Part shown: in pieces, positions 56,089 through 64,000 of the stretch | How positions within the stretch are numbered: the first letter of the stretch is position 1 | Layout of the letters: each line of letters starts with the position of its first letter | Source: Actinomadura rayongensis | GTDB taxonomy: Bacteria; Actinomycetota; Actinomycetes; Streptosporangiales; Streptosporangiaceae | Length of the DNA: 64,000 bases | NCBI RefSeq assembly: GCF_009831215.1 | Contig: NZ_WUTW01000008.1 | Coordinates: 124,001-188,000 of the forward strand | Direction: 5' to 3' | Made by a program: the position numbers and the translations under genes | The notes under the pieces: model-generated | The model's input: only the letters and a program-made list of their open reading frames with translations | Database searches by the model: none | Told to the model about the DNA's origin: nothing

Positions 56089-56304
56089 ATGAGCGACCGC
56101 ACCTACGGCGTCACCGAGATCGTCGGGACGTCGCCCGAATCCGTGGAGGCCGCGATCCGCAACGGCGTCCGCCGCGCGAACGCGGCCCTGCGCCACCTGG
56201 ACTGGTTCGAGGTGACGCAGGTCCGCGGCCAGCTCGCCGACGGCGAGGTCGCGCACTTCCAGGTCGGCCTGCGCGTCGGCTACCGCCTGGAGGACAAGTC
56301 CTGA
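56089..56304 (+). CDS. Dodecin family flavin-binding protein
   Basis: A 71-residue protein beginning SDRTYGVTEIVGTSPESVEAAIRNGVRRANAALRHLDWFEVTQVRGQLADGEVAHFQVGLRVGYRLE, the full dodecin fold. The Trp in LDWFEV stacks on flavin and the Gln in GEVAHFQV region contacts it. Twelve subunits store and buffer FMN/FAD or CoA in actinobacteria. ATG 56089 follows AGGGGAG. The prophage attR is just upstream, so integration may have replaced the natural promoter. Confidence 0.92.
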   Translation: MSDRTYGVTEIVGTSPESVEAAIRNGVRRANAALRHLDWFEVTQVRGQLADGEVAHFQVGLRVGYRLEDKS

Positions 56305-56311
56305 GCGCCCG

Positions 56312-57703
56312 TCAGGACGCCTGGGACACCGTGGACATGTTGAAGTCCGGGACGCGCAGCGGCGGCATCGCGGCGCGGGTGAAGTAGTCCGACCACTCGC
56401 GCGGCAGCGTCGGCGCCGTCGCGCCCGCCTCGGTCACCCGGCCGAGCAGGTCCACCGGGCTCTCGTTGAACCGGAAGTTGTTCACCGCGCCGACGACCGC
56501 GCCGTCCTCCACGAGGAAGACGCCGTCGCGGGTCAGCCCGGTGAGCAGCAGCCGCTGCGGGTCGACCTCGCGGATGTACCACAGGCAGGTCAGCAGCAGC
56601 CCGCGCTCGGTCCGGGCGATCATGTCGTCCAGGGTCGCGCCGCCGTCCCCGCCCGTCATGATCAGGTTGTCGATCGCGGGCGTGACGGCCAGGCCCGTCC
56701 GGCGCGCCGAGTCCCGCGTCTGGGTGAGCGCGGTCAGCGTGCCGTCGGAAATCCAGTCCGTGGCGGTGAGCGGCGTGCCGTTGTCGAACACCGACGACTC
56801 GCGGCCCGACGCGTGCGCGAGGACGAACGGCGAGCACTCAAGGCCCGCCGCGCCCGGGTCGCTGGACAGCGTCAGCGGCAGCGGCGACAGCTTCTCGCCG
56901 ACGCGGGTGCCGCCGCCGGGCGCGGAGAAGACCGTCCGGCCGTCGTGGGCGTCGCGGGCGCCCGCCGACCAGTACAGGTAGATCATCAGGTCGGCGACCG
57001 CGCTCGGCGGCAGCAGCGTCTCGTACCGGCCCGCGGGCAGGTCGATCCGCCGCTCGCCCCACGCCAGCCGCCGCGCGAGGTCGCCGGTGAGCGCGGCGAC
57101 GTCCACGTCGGCGAAGTCGCGGGTGCCCGCGCCCGTCCACACCGAGCCGCCCGCGCCCTTGGCGTTCAGCTCCAGCAGCCCGGTCGGCTGGTCGTGGCGC
57201 AGCCGCAGCCCCGCCGACGTCCCGAGGAACGACGACGTCAGCGTGTGGTTGGCGAACCCGTACAGCCTGCGGTCCTCGGCGGCGGCGCGGGCGAACGCCT
57301 CGCCGAGCGCGGGCGCGACGCCCTCGTACACGCCGATGCCGGTCTCGGCGGGCGGGTCGTCCCAGCCGCCGCCCGCCGCCGCGTCGCCCGGCGGGACGAG
57401 CGGCGCCGCGTCCTCGGCGGCCTCGGCCCCGGCGGCGACGGCCTCGGCGGCGCGCACCAGGTCCTCGACGCCGTCGGCGGTCACCGCCGCGCGCGACACG
57501 ACCCCGGACGCCACGCCGTCCCCGGTGGACCGCAGCGCGATCACCGTGAGCCGCGCCGACCGCGTCACACCGTTGGTGGTCAGGGTGTTGCCCGCGAAGC
57601 GCAGGTTGGCGGTGCTGGCCTCGTCGGCGATGACGATGCAGTCGTCGGAGCGCGACAGCGCGAGCGCGCGCTCGACGGCCTCCTGCGGCCGGAGGGTGCT
57701 CAA
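56312..57703 (-). CDS. pmbA: TldE/PmbA family metalloprotease
   Basis: A 463-residue protein, usual length for TldE. LRFAGNTLTTNGVTRSARLTVIAL (about 30-55) is the N-terminal beta domain, and the C-terminal domain has RRTGLAVTPAIDNLIMTGGDGGATLDDMIARTERGLLLTCLWYIREVDPQRLLLTGLTRDGVFLVEDG. It lacks the HExxxH zinc site of TldD, as expected. TldD and TldE form a dimer that degrades unfolded or small peptides. TTG 57703 overlaps the TldD stop (TTGA), so both are translated in equal amount. Confidence 0.93.
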   Translation of the reverse strand: MSTLRPQEAVERALALSRSDDCIVIADEASTANLRFAGNTLTTNGVTRSARLTVIALRSTGDGVASGVVSRAAVTADGVEDLVRAAEAVAAGAEAAEDAAPLVPPGDAAAGGGWDDPPAETGIGVYEGVAPALGEAFARAAAEDRRLYGFANHTLTSSFLGTSAGLRLRHDQPTGLLELNAKGAGGSVWTGAGTRDFADVDVAALTGDLARRLAWGERRIDLPAGRYETLLPPSAVADLMIYLYWSAGARDAHDGRTVFSAPGGGTRVGEKLSPLPLTLSSDPGAAGLECSPFVLAHASGRESSVFDNGTPLTATDWISDGTLTALTQTRDSARRTGLAVTPAIDNLIMTGGDGGATLDDMIARTERGLLLTCLWYIREVDPQRLLLTGLTRDGVFLVEDGAVVGAVNNFRFNESPVDLLGRVTEAGATAPTLPREWSDYFTRAAMPPLRVPDFNMSTVSQAS

Positions 57704-59199
57704 TTCCCCGCCTCCTTCAGCGTGTTGAGGATGTTGACGCCCCGGAACAGCGCCGCCGGGGTGCCGTGGCTGACGGGGGCGACCTGCCCCGGCTGGCCCT
57801 TCCCGCAGTTGAACGCGCCGCCGAGCACGTAGGTCTGCGGGCCGCCGACGGCCTCCATCGAGTTCCAGAAGTCCGTCGTCGTGGCCTGGTAGGCGACGTC
57901 GCGGAGCTGCCCGGCGAGCCGCCCGTTCTCGATGCGGTAGAACCGCTGTCCGGTGAACTGGAAGTTGTAGCGCTGCATGTCGATCGACCAGCTCTTGTCG
58001 CCGACGATGTAGACGCCCCGGTCGACGCCGGAGATCAGCTCGTCCACGCCCGGGCCGTCCGGCGCGGGTTGCAGCGACACGTTCGCCATCCGCTGGATCG
58101 GCATGCTGGACGCGGCGTCGGCGAACGCGCAGCCGTTGGAGCGCGACGCGCCGGTGAGCCGCGCGATGCGCCGGTCGGTCTGGTAGCCGGTGAAGATCCC
58201 GCCGGTGACGATGTCGAACGCCTGCGTCGCCACGCCCTCGTCGTCGTACCCGATGGTGGCCAGGCCGTGCTCGGCGGTGCGGTCGCCGGTGACGTTCATG
58301 ACGTCGGAGCCGTAGCGCAGCGTCCCGAGCTTGTCGGGGGTGGCGAAGGACGTCCCGGCGTAGGCGGCCTCGTAGCCGAGCGCCCGGTCCAGCTCGGTGG
58401 CGTGCCCGATCGACTCGTGGATCGTCAGCCACAGGTTGGACGGGTCCACGACGACGTCGTAGGTTCCGGGCTCGACCGACGGCGCGGCGAGCTTCTCGGC
58501 GAGCAGTTCGGGGAGCGCGGCGAGTTCGCCCTCCCAGTCCCAGTGCTTGCCGGTCAGCCACTCGTAGCCGCGCCCGACCGGCGGCGCGAGCGTCCGCATC
58601 GTGTCGAACGCGCCGTCGCGGACGGCGACGCCGTTGAGGACGTTGTGGACGCGGACGCGCTGCTGCGTCGTGACCGTGCCCGCGAGGTCGGCGAAGAACT
58701 TGTTCTCCTTGACCTGCAGCAGCGAGGCGTCCACGTGGTCGACGCGCGGGTCGTCCAGCAGGCGGCGGCTCCAGCCCGCCAGCAGGGCGATCTTGTCGGC
58801 GGTGGGGACGGTGAACGGGTCGGTCTCGTAGGCCGACACCCAGGTCCGCTCGCCGTGCGCGGGCTCGGGCGCCAGCTCGATCGGCTCGCGGTTGACGGCG
58901 GCGGCGACGGCGGCGACCTCGACGGCCTGCTCGGCGACGCGGGCCGCGCCCGCGGGCGTCAGGTCGATGCCCGCCGCGAAGCCCCACGTCCCGTTCTTGA
59001 CGACGCGGACGGACAGCCCGACGTCGTCGGCGTCCAGCGCGGTCTCCAGCGCGGCGTCGTGCAGCCGCAGCGTCTGGCTGCGGATGCGCTCCAGGCGGAA
59101 GTCGGCATGCTCGGCGCCGAGGTCGGCGGCCCGGCCGAGGGCCGCGTCGGCGAGGGCCCGCAGCGGCAGTGCGGTGAAGTCCGGATCAATGTCATGCAC
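57700..59199 (-). CDS. tldD: TldD family zinc metalloprotease
   Basis: A 499-residue protein. LTIHESIGHATELDRALGYEAAYAGTSF carries HESIGH, the HExxxH zinc motif, and the third ligand Cys/His is near FNCGKGQPGQVAPVSHG. The family core DSYVSxxG-like part is seen as RSNGCAFADAASSMPIQRMANVSLQP. With the downstream TldE it forms the TldDE protease. GTG 59199 is close to the ribosome binding site, so the exact start is uncertain. Confidence 0.94.
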   Translation of the reverse strand: MHDIDPDFTALPLRALADAALGRAADLGAEHADFRLERIRSQTLRLHDAALETALDADDVGLSVRVVKNGTWGFAAGIDLTPAGAARVAEQAVEVAAVAAAVNREPIELAPEPAHGERTWVSAYETDPFTVPTADKIALLAGWSRRLLDDPRVDHVDASLLQVKENKFFADLAGTVTTQQRVRVHNVLNGVAVRDGAFDTMRTLAPPVGRGYEWLTGKHWDWEGELAALPELLAEKLAAPSVEPGTYDVVVDPSNLWLTIHESIGHATELDRALGYEAAYAGTSFATPDKLGTLRYGSDVMNVTGDRTAEHGLATIGYDDEGVATQAFDIVTGGIFTGYQTDRRIARLTGASRSNGCAFADAASSMPIQRMANVSLQPAPDGPGVDELISGVDRGVYIVGDKSWSIDMQRYNFQFTGQRFYRIENGRLAGQLRDVAYQATTTDFWNSMEAVGGPQTYVLGGAFNCGKGQPGQVAPVSHGTPAALFRGVNILNTLKEAGN

Positions 59200-59355
59200 C
59201 CTCCGCAACCTACCCGGCGGGGCGCGCCGGAGGGGGCGCGGCGCACCCGCCGGAACAAAGGCGGGGGAGGGTTCTTGTCGGGTCGGCACATCTCCCCGCG
59301 GCGACCGGGCCGCTACGCTCCTAGCCGTTGTCAAGTGGCTGACGAGAGGTACCAC

Positions 59356-60060
59356 ATGAGTCGCTCTGTCCTCGTGACCGGCGGTAACCGGGGGATCGGG
59401 CTGGCCGTCGCGCGGGAGCTGGCGGCGGCCGGCGACGCCGTCGCGGTGACCTACCGCTCCGGGGAGCCCCCCGAGGGCCTGTTCGGCGTCCGGTGCGACG
59501 TGACGAGCACCGAGGACGTGAACGCGGCGTTCGAGAAGGTCGAGGCGGAGCAGGGACCGGCCCGGGTCGTCGTCGCCAACGCGGGGATCACCAAGGACAC
59601 CCTGCTGGCGATCATGAACGAGGAGTCGTTCACCTCGGTGATCGACACCAACCTCACGGGCGCGTTCCGCGTCGCCAAGCGCGCGGTCAAGCCGATGATG
59701 CGGGCGCGCGGGGGCCGCATCATCCTCGTCTCGTCGGTCGTGGCGATGCTCGGGTCGGCGGGGCAGACGAACTACGCCGCGTCCAAGGCCGGGCTGATCG
59801 GGTTCGCGCGGTCGCTGGCCCGCGAGATCGGGTCGCGCAACATCACCGTCAACGTGGTCGCGCCCGGCTTCGTCGACACCGACATGACCGCCGTGCTCGG
59901 CGAGGACCAGCAGGCGGCGATCCGGTCGATCATCCCGCTGGGGCGGATCGCCCGGCCCGAAGAGGTCGCGCGGACCGTGCGCTTCCTGGCGAGCGACGAC
60001 GCCGCCTACATCACCGGGGCCGTGATCCCGGTGGACGGCGGCCTGGGAATGGGGCACTGA
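59356..60060 (+). CDS. fabG: 3-oxoacyl-ACP reductase FabG (MabA-like)
   Basis: A 234-residue short-chain dehydrogenase. NADPH motif VLVTGGNRGIGLAVA (TGGNRGIG, 8-15), NAG at VVANAGITKD, catalytic Ser and Tyr-x3-Lys in SSVVAMLGSAGQTNYAASKAG. The PEEVA(R)xVxFLASDDAAYITGAVIPVDGGLGMGH end is typical of FabG. It reduces 3-ketoacyl-ACP in fatty acid synthesis II. ATG 59356 follows GAGAGG. The enoyl reductase starts five bases after its stop, the conserved actinobacterial fabG-inhA pair. Confidence 0.95.
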   Translation: MSRSVLVTGGNRGIGLAVARELAAAGDAVAVTYRSGEPPEGLFGVRCDVTSTEDVNAAFEKVEAEQGPARVVVANAGITKDTLLAIMNEESFTSVIDTNLTGAFRVAKRAVKPMMRARGGRIILVSSVVAMLGSAGQTNYAASKAGLIGFARSLAREIGSRNITVNVVAPGFVDTDMTAVLGEDQQAAIRSIIPLGRIARPEEVARTVRFLASDDAAYITGAVIPVDGGLGMGH

Positions 60061-60065
60061 GCACC

Positions 60066-60857
60066 GTGGGAATCCTCGAAGGCAAGCGGATCCTCGTCAC
60101 CGGCGTCCTCACCGACGCCTCCATCGGCTTCCACATCGCGCGCGTCGCGCAGCAGGAGGGCGCCGAGGTCGCGCTGACCGCCTACCCGCGCCCGACGCTG
60201 ACGACGCGCACCGCCCGGCGGCTGCCGTCCGGGCCGGACGCCGTCCCGCCCGTCCTCGAACTGGACGTGATGGACGCCGACCAGCTCGGCACGCTCGCCG
60301 GACGGCTGACCGACGTCGGCTTCGACCGGCTGGACGGCGTCGTCCACGCCGTCGCGTTCGCGCCGCAGACCGCGCTCGGCGGCAACTTCCTGGAGACGCC
60401 GTGGGAGGACGTCGCGACGGCCGTCCACACCTCGGCGTACTCGCTGAAGTCGCTGACGATGGCGTGCCTGCCGCTGATGAAGGGCGGCGGCTCGGTCGTC
60501 GGCCTGGACTTCGACGCGACCAAGGCGTGGCCGGTCTACGACTGGATGGGCGTCGCGAAGGCGGGCCTGGAGGCGTGCTCGCGCTACCTGGCCAAGTACC
60601 TCGGCCCGCAGGGCGTCCGGGTGAACCTCGTCGCGGCGGGGCCGCTGGCGACGATGGCCGCCAAGAGCATCCCCGGCTTCGAGGGCATGACGGACATGTG
60701 GCCGAAGGTCGCGCCGCTCGGCTGGGACATCAAGGACAGCGAGCCGACCGCGCGGGCCTGCGCGGCGCTGCTGTCGGACTGGTTCCCGGCGACGACCGGC
60801 GAGATCGTCCACGTGGACGGCGGCCTGCACGCGATGGGCGGTCCCTCGCAGGACTAG
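60066..60857 (+). CDS. inhA: Enoyl-ACP reductase (InhA/FabI)
   Basis: A 263-residue NADH-dependent enoyl-[ACP] reductase. GILEGKRILVTGVLTDASIGFHIA is the divergent nucleotide-binding motif of the family. Catalytic Tyr/Lys: YDWMGVAKAGLEA (Tyr-x6-Lys), and the SAYSLKSLTMACLPLM region with GG..VVGLDFDATKAWP is InhA-type. It catalyses the last step of each elongation cycle. GTG 60066 is five bases after fabG. It would be the target of triclosan-like inhibitors; mycolic acid synthesis is not implied. Confidence 0.95.
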   Translation: MGILEGKRILVTGVLTDASIGFHIARVAQQEGAEVALTAYPRPTLTTRTARRLPSGPDAVPPVLELDVMDADQLGTLAGRLTDVGFDRLDGVVHAVAFAPQTALGGNFLETPWEDVATAVHTSAYSLKSLTMACLPLMKGGGSVVGLDFDATKAWPVYDWMGVAKAGLEACSRYLAKYLGPQGVRVNLVAAGPLATMAAKSIPGFEGMTDMWPKVAPLGWDIKDSEPTARACAALLSDWFPATTGEIVHVDGGLHAMGGPSQD

Positions 60858-60903
60858 CCCGTCCGGGCGGCGCGTCCTCGCGGGCGCGCCGCCCGTCCCG
60901 GGG

Positions 60904-61512
60904 TCAGCGTCGCCTGCGGCGGGAGACGGCCCGTCCGGCGACCGTGAGCTGCAGCGTGCCGACGGCCCCGGCCGCGCCCGCCGCCGCGGCCACCCAGAGC
61001 ATCCGGCCCTCCTGCGGCTCGGCCGCGGCGACCGGCGACACCAGGCGCGTCTGCGGCGCGACGGCCGTTCCGGCGGACGTCGTGACGGCGTCGGTCGGCC
61101 GGTTCGCGACCTGCGGCACGGGCGGCGTCGTGACCGGCGCGTCCGTGCCGTAGGGCACCGGGTCGCTGAGCGCCGTGACCCCGCCGCCGGACGGCGCCTT
61201 CTTCGGCTTCGGTTTCGGCGCTGCCTTGGGCTTCGGCTTGTGCTTGGCGACCGGCTTCTTCGCCGCCGGCTTGCGCGCCGGCTTCTTGGACGGCTTGGGC
61301 GCCGTGGGCTTCGGCAGGCCGTCGCGCCACTTCTCCCACTGGCACTTCCAGTTCTCCAGCGTGCTCGCCGGGTCCGTGCCCTTGACGCACCTGCGCGGCG
61401 CGGCGGCGGTCTGCGCGGACGCCGCCGGGGCGCCCGCGAGGACGAGCGCCGCCGCTCCCGCCGAGATCGCCGCGGCGGATCCGAGGCGCCGGAAACGTGG
61501 TCGCTGGGGCAT
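60904..61512 (-). CDS. Secreted Lys/Pro/Ala-rich protein with C-terminal membrane anchor
   Basis: A 202-residue protein from ATG 61512 (GAGGAG upstream). Signal peptide MPQRPRFRRLGSAAAISAGAAALVLAGAPAASAQ with AxA cleavage near 33. A short part with two Cys (RRCVKGTDPASTLENWKCQWEKWRDGLPKP), then a Lys/Pro/Ala repeat region (KKPARKPAAKKPVAKHKPKPKAAPKPKPKKAP), a Thr/Val/Pro part and a C-terminal membrane helix (MLWVAAAAGAAGAVGTLQLTVAG) with RRRRR. It looks like a cell-wall-spanning surface protein without LPXTG. Confidence 0.75.
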   Translation of the reverse strand: MPQRPRFRRLGSAAAISAGAAALVLAGAPAASAQTAAAPRRCVKGTDPASTLENWKCQWEKWRDGLPKPTAPKPSKKPARKPAAKKPVAKHKPKPKAAPKPKPKKAPSGGGVTALSDPVPYGTDAPVTTPPVPQVANRPTDAVTTSAGTAVAPQTRLVSPVAAAEPQEGRMLWVAAAAGAAGAVGTLQLTVAGRAVSRRRRR

Positions 61513-61675
61513 CGCACTCCTCATCGGGGGGTCCGTCGTCACGGGACGGGTCCGGCGCGGGAGCGGCACCGGGACCCGTCCCGCGATCATGCCCCGAAGG
61601 CGCGCCGGCGGAACGCGCGGCGCGCGGGAAACGGCCGACCCGCGCGCAACCTTTCGCCGCGCGTTCGCGCCGGGT

Positions 61676-63409
61676 TCACAGCACGACGAGGCGGGCGAGC
61701 CGGGTGCGGCGCGGCGCCGTCCCCGTCTCCCGCACCGCGCGCGCCAGCGCCGGCCCCGCGCCCTGCACCACCGACAGGTGCCGCCGCGCCAGCCCGAACA
61801 TCGTCGCGACCACCGGACGGCTCAGCGGCGCGTCCGCCCCGGCCACCGCGACCACGGCGGGACGCGGCGCGAACCGGGCGAGCGCCACCGGGGCGGCCCA
61901 GCCGTGCCGCAGCCGCGCCGCGTCCGCGACGCCGAGCACGGCCGTCCCGCCGGTGAACGCGACGGTCAGGCTCTCCGGCCCGACGGCCGTGACCACGCCG
62001 GGCTCGCCGGTCGGGGCGTCCGGCAGCGGCGCCGCGACGAGCACCCGGTCGCCCGGGTCGAACCCGCCGCACGCGCCGGGCCCCGGGTTGAGCCGTTCCT
62101 TCAGCGCCCGGTTGAGCGCCGTCGCGCCCGCCGCGCCGCCCGCCACGGGCGTCACCGCGAGGACGTCGTCGACCGGGATCCCGAGCGCGCGCGGGATCGA
62201 GTCGGTGACGAGCTGCACGGCCCGGTGGACGGCCTCGGCGTCGGCGGCGGCCGGGACGATCACGACCTCGCGGTCCGGCGCGTCCACCGCGACCAGCTCG
62301 CCGCCCCGCACGGCCGCCGTCAGCGTCTCCAGCGGCCCCGGCGGCCCGGACGGCTCCAGCTCGATCACCGGGACCGTCTGCGACTCCTCCAGGTCGTCCA
62401 GCACCCGGCCGGGACCGGCGGCGGGCGGGGCGCCCGGCGCGGCGCCGAGCACCAGGTGCGCGCCGTCCGGGCACGCCTCGGCGAGCAGCGCGCACAGCTC
62501 GACGTCGAAGCCCGCCGCGTCCGCGACGATCAGCAGGTCCACGTCGAGCGGCGCGTGCTCGCCGCGCCCGAACACGACCGTGCCGGGCGCGGACGGCTCG
62601 GCGCGCGGCTCCAGCAGCGCGTGCGCCGACGCGACCGCGACGCCCTTGTCCGCCCGGTCGGCGAGGTGCGCGGCGAAGTGCGCGGTCGGTGTCGCGACCG
62701 CGACCCGCAGGCCCTGCCCGGCGGCGGCGCCCGCCACGGCCAGCGCGGCGTCGGCGACGTCGGCGGGCGCGCCCCGCCACACCGACACGCCCGTCCGCAG
62801 CGCGGCCGTCAGCGCGAGCGACCGGTCCTCGGCCAGCCCGGCGCGCAGCGCGCGGACCTCGTCGTCGGGCAGCAGCGTCCCGGCCGTGGCGGTCAGCCGC
62901 TGGAACCCCTCGGCGGCGGTGTCCTCGGCGATCGCCCAGCGCGCCGGGCCGACGGTCTCCTCGGGCTCGGGCGGCTCGGCGTCGGGGTCGCCCTCGTCGA
63001 ACTCCGGCTCCTCGGTGAGCGGCAGCAGCTCGCCCTCGTCCAGCGCGTCCGTCACCGCGCGGCGCGGGTCGGGGACGCGCATCCGCTCCAGCGCCGCCAC
63101 CACCTCGGCCGCCGCGACGACCGTGCTCCCGCGCCGCGCCGCCTCGGCCACCACATGCTCGGCGAGCGCCCGGCCGCGCCGCGCGTCGTCGGGCCGCGCG
63201 GCGTCGCCGAGCAGCGCCCGCGCGAAGTGGTCGGCCTGGCCCGGCGTCACGCCCGGCACCCGCAGCAGCCGCCACGGGTCGGCGTCCAGCAGCGCGGCGG
63301 CGGTCGGCCCGAGGCGCAGCACCGCCGGACCGGCGAGCGCGGCCGGGGCGCCCGCCCGGTCCAGCAGCGCGGCCACCGCGTCGTGCGGGCTCGCCGCGTC
63401 CCCGGTCAC
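61676..63409 (-). CDS. RecD2-like helicase homologue with degenerate ATPase
   Basis: A 577-residue protein. Helix-hairpin-helix region (about 45-70, LLRVPGVTPGQADHFARALLG), then a RecD2-like layout: DEVRALRAGLAEDRSLALTAALRTGVSVWRGAPADVADAALAVAGAAAGQGLRVAVATPTAHFAAHLADR, where the normal GPGTGKT loop is absent. The SH3-like C-terminal part (FDPGDRVLVAAPLPDAPTGEPGVVTAVGPESLTVAFTGG) and VALARFAPRPAVVAVAG remain. I infer a non-ATPase paralogue of RecD2 that could still bind DNA. Confidence 0.65.
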   Translation of the reverse strand: MTGDAASPHDAVAALLDRAGAPAALAGPAVLRLGPTAAALLDADPWRLLRVPGVTPGQADHFARALLGDAARPDDARRGRALAEHVVAEAARRGSTVVAAAEVVAALERMRVPDPRRAVTDALDEGELLPLTEEPEFDEGDPDAEPPEPEETVGPARWAIAEDTAAEGFQRLTATAGTLLPDDEVRALRAGLAEDRSLALTAALRTGVSVWRGAPADVADAALAVAGAAAGQGLRVAVATPTAHFAAHLADRADKGVAVASAHALLEPRAEPSAPGTVVFGRGEHAPLDVDLLIVADAAGFDVELCALLAEACPDGAHLVLGAAPGAPPAAGPGRVLDDLEESQTVPVIELEPSGPPGPLETLTAAVRGGELVAVDAPDREVVIVPAAADAEAVHRAVQLVTDSIPRALGIPVDDVLAVTPVAGGAAGATALNRALKERLNPGPGACGGFDPGDRVLVAAPLPDAPTGEPGVVTAVGPESLTVAFTGGTAVLGVADAARLRHGWAAPVALARFAPRPAVVAVAGADAPLSRPVVATMFGLARRHLSVVQGAGPALARAVRETGTAPRRTRLARLVVL

Positions 63410-64000
63410 GGGTGCGCCGCCGTCATGTCCGAGACGTCGTCCAGCGCGTCCCTGATCTCCTGCGGCAGGGTCAGCTCCTCACTCTCCAGCGCCGGCGCGA
63501 GCTGCGCGGCGGTGCGGGCGCCGACGATCGGCGCGGTCACGCCCGGGCGGTCGCGCACCCAGGTCAGCGCCACCCCGAGCGGCGACGCGCCGAGGCCCTC
63601 GGCGGCCGTCACGACGGACTCCACGATCCGCGAGCACTCCTCGTCCAGATAGGGCTGCACGAAGTCGGCGTAGCGCGGGTTCGCGGCCCGCGACCCTTTC
63701 GGCAGCCCGGTGCGGTACTTGCCGGTGAGCACGCCCCGGCCGAGCGGCGACCAGGGCAGCAGGCCCGCGCCCGCGTCGACCGTCGCGGGCACCAGCTCGC
63801 GTTCCACCTCGCGGCGCAGCAGCGAGTACTCGACCTGCGCCGACACGACCGGCGCCCGGCCGGGCCACGCCCGCTGCCACGCCGCCGCCTTCGCGACCTG
63901 CCAGCCCGCGTGGTTCGCGACGCCGACATAGCGGGTGCGGCCGGACGTCACGGCCTCGTCCAGCGCCGACAGCGTCTCCTCCGTCGGCGTCGCCGGGTCG
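63406..64000 (-). CDS. Aldo/keto reductase, 5' end beyond window
   Basis: Partial gene; the visible 198 residues are the C-terminal part. TRYVGVANHAGWQVAKAAAWQ, APVVSAQVEYSLLRREVERELVPATVDAGAGLLPWSPLGRGVLTGKYRTGLPKGSRAANPRY and VTAPIVGARTAAQLAPALE are typical of AKR-family NADPH oxidoreductases; the active-site Tyr and the start are outside the window. It overlaps the RecD2-like gene by four bases, so both are in one operon. Confidence 0.88.
   Translation of the reverse strand, partial: DPATPTEETLSALDEAVTSGRTRYVGVANHAGWQVAKAAAWQRAWPGRAPVVSAQVEYSLLRREVERELVPATVDAGAGLLPWSPLGRGVLTGKYRTGLPKGSRAANPRYADFVQPYLDEECSRIVESVVTAAEGLGASPLGVALTWVRDRPGVTAPIVGARTAAQLAPALESEELTLPQEIRDALDDVSDMTAAHP

Noticed and set aside
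60066..60857. InhA as evidence for mycolic acids in this organism
   Set aside because: The fabG-inhA pair also occurs in actinomycetes without mycolic acids, and no mycolate genes are in view.

Overview
The window is very GC-rich DNA with actinomycete gene style: GTG and ATG starts, GTGA/ATGA/TTGA overlaps, a DUF3099 protein, a 6C-type small RNA, an XRE plus DUF397 pair and a fused isobutyryl-CoA mutase. I infer a filamentous actinomycete, perhaps of the Thermomonosporaceae/Actinomadura type. That placement rests on gene content and is not certain.

Left chromosomal part (1-13,120). An RtcB RNA ligase and an unknown neighbour come first, then a molybdenum cofactor run (moaA, a mobA-like gene, DUF6457) and a DHA2-type drug exporter with a convergent MarR regulator. 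Next are icmF and a cobalamin-binding protein gene, with an operator-like palindrome between marR and icmF. An unknown protein, a VIT1/CCC1 iron/manganese transporter, an acyl-CoA dehydrogenase, a likely 6C small RNA with its own promoter, and DUF3099 complete this part.

Prophage (about 13,121-56,063, 42.9 kb). Imperfect 21-bp core repeats mark the ends, and GTGTAA-type arm sites lie just inside both ends. The integrase sits beside the right end. Read right to left on the minus strand are integrase, Xis-like protein, XRE regulator, recombination genes (Cas4/RecB-like nuclease, ParB-like protein, a protein with an SSB-like tail), a replication protein whose gene carries iterons and DnaA boxes, accessory genes, two regulator clusters, lysis genes, DNA-modification genes, terminases, portal, MuF-like protein, scaffold, capsid, connectors, tail chaperones, tape measure and tail tip. 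Three minus-strand blocks are interrupted by plus-strand genes: 33.6-39.5 kb (early-type small genes), 29.6-30.2 kb (between terS and terL) and 23.7-24.8 kb (between scaffold and capsid).

The most interesting system is a predicted cytosine hypermodification set: a C5-cytosine methyltransferase, a TET/JBP-family 2-oxoglutarate dioxygenase, a GT-B glycosyltransferase, a radical SAM enzyme and a ParB-like protein. Together they could turn C into 5mC, then 5hmC, then a sugar-decorated base in phage DNA. Four 15-bp sites of the form GTMAC-N5-GTKAC sit before parB and three plus-strand genes of the same region and look like a shared operator.

A second accessory set (45.7-48.8 kb) has a long hairpin-rich leader followed by a GRDP-like protein, an APH-fold kinase and an unknown protein, with a divergent PCMT-like methyltransferase and two zinc-ribbon proteins.

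Right chromosomal part (56,064-64,000). Dodecin, the TldD/TldE (PmbA) metalloprotease pair, the FAS-II pair fabG/inhA, a secreted Lys/Pro-rich protein, a RecD2-like protein without a visible Walker A motif, and an aldo/keto reductase cut by the window edge. No rRNA, tRNA, CRISPR array or insertion sequence was seen.
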